From Beroe forskalii (Eukaryota > Ctenophora > Nuda > Beroida > Beroidae): a stretch of 64,000 nt of DNA. Where the stretch lies: NCBI GenBank assembly GCA_011033025.1, contig WFMF01000021.1:972032-1036031 (forward strand), in the 5' to 3' direction. The notes under the pieces are model-generated. The model was not told the DNA's origin, ran no database searches, and saw only the letters and a list, made by a program, of their open reading frames with translations. Positions 1 through 9,710 of the stretch are shown here, piece by piece (position 1 is the stretch's first letter; every line of letters starts with the position of its first letter). The position numbers were made by a program, and so were the translations under genes.

Positions 1-1400
1 CGATATACTTTGCTTCTCAGCGAGACAACGCTGTGATGATTGACAGTTCAGAATCGGTTGGTTGAGTACAAAACGCTAAAACATAATTTCGATAACGCAA
101 GGATTTTTTATTTTATCATCAGAAAACGTCACACAGGAAACGCACGAAAATTCACAAAATGTAAGTGTCACAGAGTCAAATAACAGATGAAATCCCAAAA
201 GAAAGCAAAAGTCTGCAACGCTAACCGCAATTGGAAGCGAATGCTCGAATAGTAATTAGTACCGGGTTCAGGTTGATTAAAATAAATATATTCGATGGCA
301 AGATGTAGGTACAGTGGACCTATAAAGAAGCTGAGAACGTCAGAAGCACAAGGTGTGCAAAATGGCAAGGTGTATGGTGTACCTACGAAGCTATCACTGT
401 ACCGAATATGTATGTATGTATGTAGATGCGCTTCCGAAGATGCGCTGTGCCGAACGACAAGACTCCTCACATTTAACAATTAAGTCTGAGGAGTAACGGT
501 CGTGCCGCGAGCGGCGAGAGGCTGATATGTTGGCGTGCCAAAAGTCTAAATAGCAGAGGCAGGTGACTATGCAAACTATTGAACAGCAACTATGAGTGCC
601 AGTTGGGTAATAAACCCCCAATGGCCTCAACTCAAGAAGTTATCTGCCTAACTGGCTTGAGCCGAAAACATATGCTCCATTTCTTTTAAGGCGATGAAAA
701 GGCAAAGGCTTCTCCTCCATTTTCTTATTTACTACTAGTATCCAGGACAAGAAATGGACAAGAATGTCCTGTATCTGAATCTCTTGTATGGGGGACCAGA
801 ATCAAACCCTTCTGTACTGTTGTTTCGTATTGTGGGTAAACATACTAAATTCCCTTATTTGGTGTGTTACACAGGCAGTTCGAAATGCACCCCATGTGCC
901 CCTGGTGCACAATGCCCAGGTCCGTGCGGCACGCAGACCAAAATAAATAACATGTATGTACGGCATACGCCATACAAACTCAAGCCGTGCACACTGCAGT
1001 TCAAACAGTCGTCTTTAATAATTCGATGTTATTAATATGATTGGATGGACCAAGTAAATTTAATTGTTAGTAAGATAACCTATCATTCTATAATTTGTTG
1101 TAAAAATTTGTTAGGTACAGAGATATAAACTACCATTCCCGCCCTGGCCAGGGCGGTAACCCCCCGCGGTAAAGAAAAACTGGCCAGGTATATAGTATAG
1201 GTCGCTCAGACGTCGAAGTGACGAGATTCAGATTAACTAAATCAAACTATATTGATAAAATCATCTGTTTTATGAATGAATGGAAATTTTGAGAGCGGGT
1301 TTTATAATTTCACATTAACCAACCGGAAGACTGGACACAATTTATCCTTTCAGAAACCGGAATCAGGGGGTATTAAGTATACCATGTCACATCATCCAAC
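1..1400. other. Left flank, no exon recognised
   Basis: No conserved coding stretch was found on either strand. The short open frames here have no recognisable domain. Since the last visible nischarin exon ends in a good splice donor at its low-coordinate edge (1400), this stretch is most likely intron of that gene, with the remaining LRR and C-terminal exons left of the window. A GC-rich patch near 1140-1180 (CCGCCCTGGCCAGGGCGG) is locally palindromic. Confidence 0.5.
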
Positions 1401-4400
1401 CTGAGTAGATTAAGCTTCTTGAGCATGACGATCTTGTTGAAACCGCTCAGCTCTGTGATGTTATTGTGGGACAGTGTCAAATCAACCAGATTTTCGTGCA
1501 ACTGAAAAAGTAAATCCTCATTTTCAGAATCATAACGTCATGACCAATTTGCATTCGAAATTTAGAAATTAAAATTCTGGTAGGTCCAAAGTTCTTGAGA
1601 GTTTTATAGACATGCTCACCTTGGTTATCACTGAAACCACGTGACAATGCGAGCAGGTTAACTTGGTCAGGGACGGGTTGATGTAGTTCAAATCCAACAC
1701 ATCTATCTGATTGTAACTCAGGTCTAACTCCTGTAACAAACTCTGTCAGATTTGGAATCTAACAGAAATTCTAATTTCTTCCCGTGTTTCTGAAATGAAA
1801 ACTTGTGTGGTTCTGATTACTAGACATTTGGGACTAGATATTGTGATTGAGCGCTGGAGATAAACTCGATGGCGCCATTCTACTTGCCTGTCATTGCCCA
1901 ATTCGGGAATTCGGCCGTTTTTTCGAAAATTTAAACGCCGCGCGCTCAATTTAATCAAATAAATTGAATTGCGCGTCGCGCGCGAATAATGTCCCGAAAA
2001 GTAAATGTCGCCGCCGCGTACGCAAACCAATCTATTTTTGGCAATTTCGAGTTCAAACTTGTGAAGTGTTGTCAGTACACCATAGGTTGACGCATTGGTG
2101 TCAAGGACACGCATCCAGACGTACTGGTGTCGGAGAGACGTATACTGACGTACTGGTGTCAGATACACAGCCTGACGTAGCGGTGTCAGGGAAAACGTAT
2201 TCTTACGTAGCGATTTCAGAAAACTCGAGGTCTGACGTATTGGTGTCAGAGACACGTAGCCTAACGTACTGGTGTCAGAGACATGTAGTCTGACGAACTG
2301 GTGTCAGAGACACGTAGTCTGACGAAGTGGTGTCAGAGACACGTAGTCTGACGTACTGGTGTCAGAGACACGTAGTCTGACGAACTGGTGTCAGAGACAC
2401 GTAGTCTGACGAACTGGTGTCAGAGACACGTAGTCTGACGTACTGGTGTCAGGGACACATAGCCTGACGTAGTGGTGTCAGAGACACGTAGTCTGACGAA
2501 GTGGTGTCAGAGATACGTTGTCTGACGAAGTGGTGTCAGAAACACGTAGTCTGACGAACTGGTGTCAGAGACACGTAGTCTGACGAACTGGTGTCAGAGT
2601 CACGTAGTCTGACGAAGTGGTGTCAGAGACACAGCCTGACGTACTGGTGTCAGAGACACGTAGTCTGTCGAAGTGGTGTCAGAGACACGTAGTCTGACGA
2701 ACTGGTGTCAGAGACACGTAGTCTGACGAAGTGGTGTCAGAGACACGTAGTCTGACGAACTGGTGTCAGAGACACGTAGTCTGACGAAGTGGTGTCAGAG
2801 CTTGGCGTAGTGGTCAGACTACGTGTCTTTGACACCACTACGTCAGATGACGTAACGTTGTAACCCGTACTGTTACTACTGAGACTTATGACGTAACGAC
2901 GTACCTGTAAGTTGGGAAGGAGTGAGAAGGAGTCGTCCAGCTGTCGTATGTTGTTGTGACTCAAGTCAAGGTACAGTAGAGATATCCAAGGGTGGATTGT
3001 ATATCTGAAGTTATTGAACTCCGATGAGGGACAATATAAGCGGTTACATGTCAAACTAGTGACCGTATACTGCATCTTTCAGCCATAATATTATGCATAT
3101 TCCATGTTTAAGCGACCATGGAAGTCCGGAAGGGGCATAATAAGGCATCGGAGTTCAATAGTTTCACAGACAACAAAATATATAATTCTTATTGAATATA
3201 ACCAACAAATTGAGAATAGATTAATTGCAGTGTTGGAACTACAATCTACTCACGAGTTGAACATGACTTTAGAGTTGTAAGCAGCCCTCCAACTGTTCTT
3301 GTTGTTTTGTGTATCTGGTAGGTTGTTAGGCGGGGGCTTAGGCTGAAAGGGAGAGGAATGGTGGAATGCGTAACAAAACACTAGAGGGGAATGGGGCAGT
3401 TCCTTTGAACCTCTGGAAATCAACCCATGGATTTTCAAAAAGACGCGGGGGACTGAAAGGGCTAACTCCTGCCTAGCTTCTGCTTACCCTTACCAACCCT
3501 TGCTAACCCTTACTCACCCTTACTAACCCATCTGCTAACCCTTACTAAGCGGCTAGCACGGGTCCCACCACGGCACATACACAACTAAATCAGACCCAGA
3601 TTTACCAAGGAACATTGCATCACAAAAGTCTCAAAATTGGAGTCATATTGTGTTAGTATCGAATTTCGTCCATGTAGATAGTAAAATATATATACTCAGG
3701 TTACACAATACTTGAGTACATTTCACGAATAGACACGTACATTGATTAATGAGTACCTAATATACCAATGTATAATATGTGCAATGGACATACACAATAA
3801 AAATGTATAATTTAATTGATAATTGTGCATCATATAATTGGGTTTCATATCATTTAAAACCTGGTGATTTAATTTACCAAACGAAAGCGGGTTTGAAACG
3901 TAAGTATTGAACGTCATTCTCACGTCTCGTTGATAGATTCAAATACTTATACAGTTACTTAAAAACTCGAATAACTAAAATCCCCCTAATTTGTCAATTG
4001 CACATAACACAACGATTCAATAATCAGATACATTTTGTAGCTTAGGAATTATCAGATTTTATTGGGCCTTATTGATAGCAAAAAAATGAATTTTTGGCAG
4101 TGAATTTAGACATTTACCCACTTTCACCGCCCGATATTTATTTTCATAATAAATTTAAATCAAGCGAACTATCAGCCAAAAAGAAAAAAAAACTAAAAAA
4201 AGTAAGCCATCCAATCAGAGACTCGTAATATAATCACGTGACATCCCACCTGACCAATCAGGGTACTTTATTTGATCACAGGACAATTCAGCAAACCAAT
4301 CAGAAGCACTTGATATGATCACGTGACGCTTTTTCTTACTACAAGAGGAAAGGAGCGCTCCCATTCGTTCCAATCCCAGTTACCACCAGAATATGAGGCC

Positions 4401-6577
4401 TAGCACAGGAATGTATCACGTGATTGCGTCACACCCAAATCACGTGATAGGCGTGACGTTAAATCACGTGAAATGCATGTGACGCTCGTTAAATACTTAC
4501 CATTATATGCGTTTAATCTGACGCGTCACTTTGGAGTCTAGCGCATCCGATAAGCTTCAAAGATTATAGAAGATCTACACATAGAAATATCGAAACATTA
4601 ACCTCCCAGGTCGTATAACCACATAGCATGCTACAAACAGACATACATTCAGCCACACACTTACTTGTGTTTTTCTTTCCATCACGCAATCAATCAGGAG
4701 ATCCTTCATTGCTGTGACGGCTTGGGAAGCTTTGAGACGTTGTATCTGCAGCTGGAGAGACGCTAACCCTAAGAGAGACATTGACCAATCAGCGAGCAAG
4801 TTGACTGTTCAACTGCACGCTGATTGGTCAATGTCATGACGATCAAGATTCAAAGATTTCTGATTTACATTAGCAAACACTAGCAATCACACAAACAAAC
4901 GTCACATATACAAACAAACGCAAAACAAACACACACACACACACAAAAGAACGCATAATGCTGGAGTAGTACCTTTTACCAGCGACACAGACACGGTCTG
5001 GATCTGGAGTTCCTTGACACCTCGCAGCAGCGTCACCTCACTCCTCACACCGTGGTCCTGCAGACTACACGGCTTAACGCAGACCTTGTCTACACGCGAC
5101 ACGAAGTCGTAGAGCGAGCCCAGGTCGCAGAACACCGCATCAGCTTTGTAGTCTGGGATTGTATTGTGTTGTATTGTACAGTGTAGTCTGGGATTGTATT
5201 GTATTGTATTGTACAGTGTAGTCTGGGATTGTATTGCGTTGTATATGTACAGTTTAATAAATCCCAGACTACATTGCACAATACATTGCAGTACAATACA
5301 ATGTATTTTACAATGTAGTCTGGTCCGAAGGAGGGAGTCTGGTAAGCAGTCCAAACTCAAAACTCAAAACGTCCGTATTGGTTTCTTTTTAAAAAACCCA
5401 AAAGCGGAAGTTTTTACCCTTACCCTTATTAAATTAAGGGGATGTGGGGAGGAGAGTGCCGATGTCAGTTTTGTCCATTTTTATTGGCTTTTGGGACAAA
5501 ACGGAAATAACCGAAAATTGCACTACCTGCGTCCACATTGGGTATCCTAAGTCGCTTGTGGAGGCAGAAGAGCTGGGTGGGGGACAGTACAAAGAAGTGT
5601 TTCTCGTGAAGGATCGCCTCCCCAAAGGTCCGCACGTAGCGGCATAACGTGCTCGTCACGTGATACACGTCGTTCTTGTGCATGTCCAGGAAACGGAGAA
5701 CAGCGGAGCAGCTCGACACGTCACGGTTGTGGCTGAAGGGAGGGAAAGGGGTTTTTAGATAATATTCTCAACATAATATAATATGAATAGTGCCGGCTTG
5801 CTCACGTGACCTAAATCACGACTATTCCCGAAATAGTCGTGATTTAGCGAAATAGTATTTCGCTTGACTTGTTTTCCCTGAGTTACTGCGTTAGACCGAC
5901 CTGTTGATAATCTTGAGGAGGTAGTGCTCCAGCGCACTGCGCATTAGACCGACCTGTTGATGATCTTGAGAAGGTAGTGCTCCAGCGCACTGCGCCGCTG
6001 CTCTATGACCGCCGGAGACAGGTTCCCTGAGAGTTGCTTGGGCGGGAAGGAGCCTTTGAACATCTTGAAAACGTCGGATATCTTCTCGTGGAGACGCAGG
6101 AACTCGCTGTAGCGGCGGTAGACGCACCAGTTCCGCTCCTGCGTGAACACGTCCACACGGTACACCTGTAACAAGCAGCAGTTACTGCGGGAAGTTACAA
6201 AACTAGGGAAAACCAACACACGGTACACCTGCAAGAAGGCAAGAACTTTAGAAGTGCTGAAACCCAAAAGGCAAAAGTAACCCAAAAAGCAACAAAATCA
6301 TGTACACACAAAATTAAAGAATATAGCATCGATTCATTGTGACATTCAGATTCAAGAATCGTTAATTGGTTGTTAAATGTCACAAAATTACCTAGTTCAA
6401 TGTTTGATGTCTTATTAGGATTATTATAGTCGATGAATGTAAAGGAGATGAAAGTAAAGGAGATTAACGCGTGATTATACAAGGAGCAGGATCACGTGAT
6501 TTACTTTAACTCACCACGTGTCTATCAGGAGATTCGCGCACGTGCGCCTCGTGTATCACCACGTGCTTAACCCGCAT
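1401..6577 (-). CDS. NISCH: Nischarin (PX-LRR protein), 5' part
   Basis: Nine exons with matching phases: 6577-6515, 6165-5954, 5732-5527, 5152-4973, 4768-4665, 3342-3254, 3004-2905, 1730-1620, 1501-1401, about 388 residues. Exons 1-2 encode a PX domain (start MRVKHVVIHEAH; core WCVYRRYSEFLRLHEKI; PPKQL basic loop), which in this family binds phosphatidylinositol 3-phosphate on endosomes. Exons 3-4 match the nischarin linker in order (FLDMHKNDVYHVTS, LSPTQLFCLHKRL, DLGSLYDFVSRVDKV). Exons 7-9 are leucine-rich repeats (LLYLDLSHNNIRQLDDSF, ELDLSYNQIDVLDL, NLVDLTLSHNNITEL). Nischarin binds integrin alpha5, PAK and Rab proteins and restrains migration. The start is the only in-frame ATG before the PX core (ACCATGC context). 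The C-terminal IRAS half lies outside the window. PX followed by LRRs in this order is specific to nischarin. Confidence 0.9.
2095..2815. repeat. 29-bp minisatellite in nischarin intron
   Basis: About 24 head-to-tail copies of a roughly 29-bp unit (core GGTGTCAGAGACACGTAGTC), varying at one internal position between GACGAACT, GACGAAGT and GACGTACT. The array lies in the intron between the exons at 1620-1730 and 2905-3004. Each unit has a small palindrome (GTGTCAGAGACAC). The right end runs into an inverted half unit near 2815-2845. Spacers are absent, so it is not a CRISPR array. Confidence 0.95.
4235..4470. promoter_or_regulatory. Cluster of CACGTG and CCAATCA motifs in nischarin intron
   Basis: Five CACGTG hexamers, mostly as ATCACGTGA, lie at 4235, 4320, 4417, 4441 and 4465, with CCAATCA motifs between or beside the first of them. 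CACGTG is the E-box read by bHLH-zip factors (MITF/TFE, USF, MYC) and CCAAT is read by NF-Y. An intronic enhancer or alternative promoter is possible, but similar motif pairs recur in other introns (about 32.2-32.5 kb), so a repeat origin is equally possible. Confidence 0.3.
4777..4835. repeat. 18-bp inverted repeat (hairpin)
   Basis: Perfect 18-bp arms at 4777-4794 (GACATTGACCAATCAGCG) and 4818-4835 with a 23-bp loop. It starts nine bases upstream of the 3' splice site of the nischarin exon ending at 4768, so the arms could fold next to the acceptor and branch point. Each arm also holds a CCAAT core. Confidence 0.8.
5155..5340. repeat. Tandem copies of a 3' splice site
   Basis: The acceptor of the nischarin exon ending at 5152 reads ACAATCCCAG then ACTACA on the minus strand. 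The same string recurs upstream in the intron as three more acceptor-like units (near 5190, 5228 and 5270), separated by a polymorphic ATTGT run. Each unit offers a further CAG acceptor. The copy joined to the exon is used here because its phase fits. Confidence 0.8.
5894..6006. repeat. 53-bp duplication of PX exon 3' end and splice donor
   Basis: The last about 40 bases of the nischarin PX exon plus its first intronic bases (coding ALEHYLLKIIN, donor CAG/GTCGGTC) occur twice in tandem, with only a few differences. The copy at 5954-6006 belongs to the exon; the copy at 5894-5953 is intronic and carries a second identical donor. Confidence 0.9.
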
Positions 6578-7734
6578 GGTAGGCACGCCGTACTCCCTGT
6601 CCACCCTCCATAACCCACTAGCTGATTCTGGTAGTGACCCTGAGGTGACGTTATTATCAGGGTTTAGAGTGGTGAATTGATAACTTCATTATCAGGGTTT
6701 AGAGTGGTGAATTGATGACTTCATTATCAGGGTCTAGAGTGGTGCATTGATGACGTCATAATCAGGGTCTAAGGAGGTGAAAAAATAAAGTTGTTAGAGT
6801 GGCAAAGTGGCATGAAAAATCCCCTTTACGGTAAAATTGGAAACGTTCCAGAACTAACCTTGAAGTGACGTCATGGCATTGTAAGGTCCCTAAAACCTCC
6901 TTTCAGGAGACTTCTTGCTCTGTTGTAGACATGCTTCCTGCTACATACCGGACTAAACCTAGTTGATGTGTTACGGATAACAGTAGGATTGGTATGTTAA
7001 ATTTGGTGGCTCAAACAGTGAAGATCGAGCTTTGAAATTTTCAATCGAGTTGTTATGGGAGTTAATATAGGTAAGCTTTATCTTTTACGTGATTATCTGC
7101 AGTTAAAGAAAAAAATAACTGGAAAAAGGCGTAATTACAGAAATTTTAGTAAATATTTATTCATATAACATCAAACACCATATTGCCACACTTTCAACAC
7201 TTTTAAGACATTTTGAAAAGATCGCCACCAGAAGAAAGAAACGAAACGTTAAAATTGGAGTTTAAATATAATTTGCTACGATTGCAATAAGGATTATCAG
7301 GCAGAATGTGTCAAGCTTTTGAAGAATTAACGATAAAGAATTTAACTTAACTATTATAATTATAATAAACATGCAAGAAAATTGATTAATTTCGTGATAT
7401 TATACCAACGATATTTTGAAATACACGTAAGTCTTATAAATAGACATAACTCCTTTCAAATATAGACAAAACTCCACTTAAATGTATCATTATCTGGAAT
7501 ATTGAGCTCTAATATCTTGATTGTTATTGAATGTGTGCACTCTTAACAATGTACATTATGTACACTGTTCGATTACTGTTGATGTTCACCAAACTAGCTT
7601 TCTCTCACGAATAAATACAATATATTGTTGACACAATAATAAGCTCAATAGATTCTCTAATACATTACAACGTGATAAAAATCACATAAAAAGATAAGAA
7701 ATCAGACTCATAAGTCAAGGTCCACGTATATCAC
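6578..7734. other. Intergenic, nischarin to LEM gene
   Basis: This holds the presumed nischarin 5' flank and the 3' flank of the LEM gene. A 35-bp minisatellite lies at 6650-6775. The rest is AT-rich with no recognisable exon on either strand. Confidence 0.5.
6650..6775. repeat. 35-bp minisatellite, about 3.5 copies
   Basis: The unit contains ATCAGGGTTTAGAGTGGTG followed by AATTGATGACTTC. It sits just upstream of the nischarin first exon. Related units recur at 35080-35280 and 45055-45190, so it is a dispersed family. Confidence 0.85.
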
Positions 7735-9710
7735 TCACTGTTCTGAGGAGAAATTGGTGTAAACATATGCAATAATGGACAGGGCCAGTAGTGCTGCAAT
7801 GCGGACTTTCCACTTCGCAGTCTGCTGAGCAGCAGGGTTTACAGGCTCTTGTTCCACTCTGGAGGATGTTCTGGAGCCGTGGATGGAGGACCTGGCAGAG
7901 GGTGTCCCCCTGGGGGTAGCCGTAACTCGCTGAGTTAGATTGGCAGCTCTGCTAGGACTTTCATGAGGTAATGGTTTGTCGTCTAGGTGAGGTGATGTCG
8001 ACTGGAAGGACTCGTTGGCATCATCAACACACACGATTTCGTCTTCTGAATCTGGAACAACAAAACATATGATTATTGCCACAATTAAATCATTGCATCA
8101 TTAGCTGCTGGTACAGTAGATTGTAGATCACACTATGGTTTTTCAGCCTGGGACATTAGAAATAGGCAATAAAGTAGGGGAAATTTATTTCAAATTAACT
8201 ATGGGAAATGGTAAAACTGAATAGTTAATTAATAACTATGGGAAAAATGGGATGATACTGAGTAATAAAATTTAATAACAAATAATGGTAAACTATACAA
8301 TTTACAAATACATTATATATGATCGTTATGTACATTGATCTGAAAATAAAGTTTGATATTTACAGTTTTGATAAATGGGTCATAGGCGCCCCTAGAATAT
8401 ATTTTGGTGGTTGTTGAGCTAAATAAGTTGAAAGATGACTGTTCAGATGATGGAGAAGTGAGCTGCAATCATCTAAGATTCAGATTTACTAGACTTTGGC
8501 TCTGGATCAAAACACTGCCCTTTCTTGGGCAAGACACCAATACTAGAGTTTATAGTATCACTGTTTGCAATTCCCAGTAGGTAAGTATAAAAAGAAGCTT
8601 TCTGAGATTTCCCAAGTATCCTATGGATAACTCTGATAGACGGATGATGGTAGGAGTTGTTAGCAACAAGATCAGTGATTCCTTCTAAGAACACATTAGA
8701 TTCAACACCCTCCAAACGTGGTGATGATCCTCCATTTTCTCTTGATAGAGAAAGATATAACTCTCTGCATGCATTGAGAAATTCATTGTAACAAAACTGG
8801 ACTTGGAATGCATAAAGAAAGTCTTGGAATGCCATAAGACAATCAGAAATGGCATCATCCATCAGTATAATTCTAGCAGCTGACTGTACAATTGTGAAAG
8901 GGAAATCCTGACATAGAAGTTGAATGAGTGCATGGTATTCCTTAGCAGTCAATAGATCACCATGATTACCAATAGTTTTGTAAACTTTCCAAATGAGTTT
9001 CACAAAACTTGCTCTGTTATGTGGTGTTATACAAATGTAAGTATAATCCTGGTGTATAACATGATCACCAGAAGAGACTCTTTCAAAATACTCCATCAGG
9101 TAACGGTATGGTTGGAATTTTGGATCTGAATCTTTGACAGAGAAAAGGGTTGAAAGAGCATGGGACAAGTATGTAACTACATGATGAGACTCCAGGTAGG
9201 CTTCTGGGCTTTGTGAGAAACGATCTTTAATTTCACTCATCACAGATCATTTGCAAACCTATCTGTATGTAGAATGGTTAGTGTCATGAGTTTCACTAAA
9301 TCAAAAATGAACAATATGGTCATCAAAATTCCCCCTCCCCTGAATATTTAATGAAATAGGTTAATAATACAATACCTTCTTGGGATATGAGCTCACAAGA
9401 GCTGTTGCCATTGACACTGGCACCATTGAGATTCTTGCACAGCTTCTCATACTGCAATTCGTATACTCTTCTCGTGGTGTTAGTTATAGGACCTAGAACA
9501 CTTGTTTTAGAACAGATCCAACAGATTAGAGTTAGAAGTTAATGGCGTTTAATTGTTTGTTGTACATCACCTTCACTCAAATAAGAAGAGATCAGATGGA
9601 TAACTACAATGAAATCAATAAATAGCATACATAAGCTTACCTGCTTGGAAGTTTAAATGAAGCAGTCTTTCACGAAGTTCATCATCAGAAAGGCAACTTA
9701 CATCAGTCAT
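7735..9710 (-). CDS. LEM-domain inner nuclear membrane protein (emerin-like)
   Basis: Three exons with matching phases: 9710-9641, 9492-9376 and 8051-7735, giving 167 residues. Residues 1-45 form a LEM domain (start MTDVSCLSDDELRERLLHL, then GPITNTTRRVYELQYEKL), the fold that binds BAF/BANF1 and ties chromatin to the nuclear envelope. The middle is acidic (DSEDEIVCVDDANES) and then Ser/Arg/Pro-rich. One membrane helix lies near the C-terminus (VRIAALLALSIIAYVYTNF), giving a tail-anchored layout. It is shorter than human emerin (254). An ATG ten bases upstream of the chosen start opens only a five-codon frame. Intron 2 hosts a whole CSTPP1 gene on the same strand. Confidence 0.85.
8473..9240 (-). 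CDS. CSTPP1: CSTPP1 (C11orf49) homologue, single exon, nested
   Basis: The 255-residue open frame matches the centriolar-satellite tubulin polyglutamylase complex regulator from end to end: HHVVTYLSHAL, TPHNRASFVKLIWKVYKT, NHGDLLTAKEYHALIQLLC, AARIILMDDAISDCLMAFQ, DFLYAFQVQFCYNEFL, and a C-terminal GVLPKKGQCFDP. In vertebrates this protein helps target the polyglutamylase complex to centriolar satellites and stabilises microtubules. The start is the ATG at 9240; the codon before it is GTG. The gene lies wholly inside intron 2 of the LEM gene on the same strand and has no intron, whereas the vertebrate gene is multi-exon. It could be an ancient retrocopy that is now the functional gene, or an intron-loss allele. 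No disabling change is seen. Confidence 0.9.
   Translation of the reverse strand: MSEIKDRFSQSPEAYLESHHVVTYLSHALSTLFSVKDSDPKFQPYRYLMEYFERVSSGDHVIHQDYTYICITPHNRASFVKLIWKVYKTIGNHGDLLTAKEYHALIQLLCQDFPFTIVQSAARIILMDDAISDCLMAFQDFLYAFQVQFCYNEFLNACRELYLSLSRENGGSSPRLEGVESNVFLEGITDLVANNSYHHPSIRVIHRILGKSQKASFYTYLLGIANSDTINSSIGVLPKKGQCFDPEPKSSKSES

Noticed and set aside
2095..2815. Regular short repeats resembling a CRISPR array (also 63249-63945)
   Set aside because: Units abut with no unique spacers and lie in eukaryotic intron or intergenic DNA; they are minisatellites.
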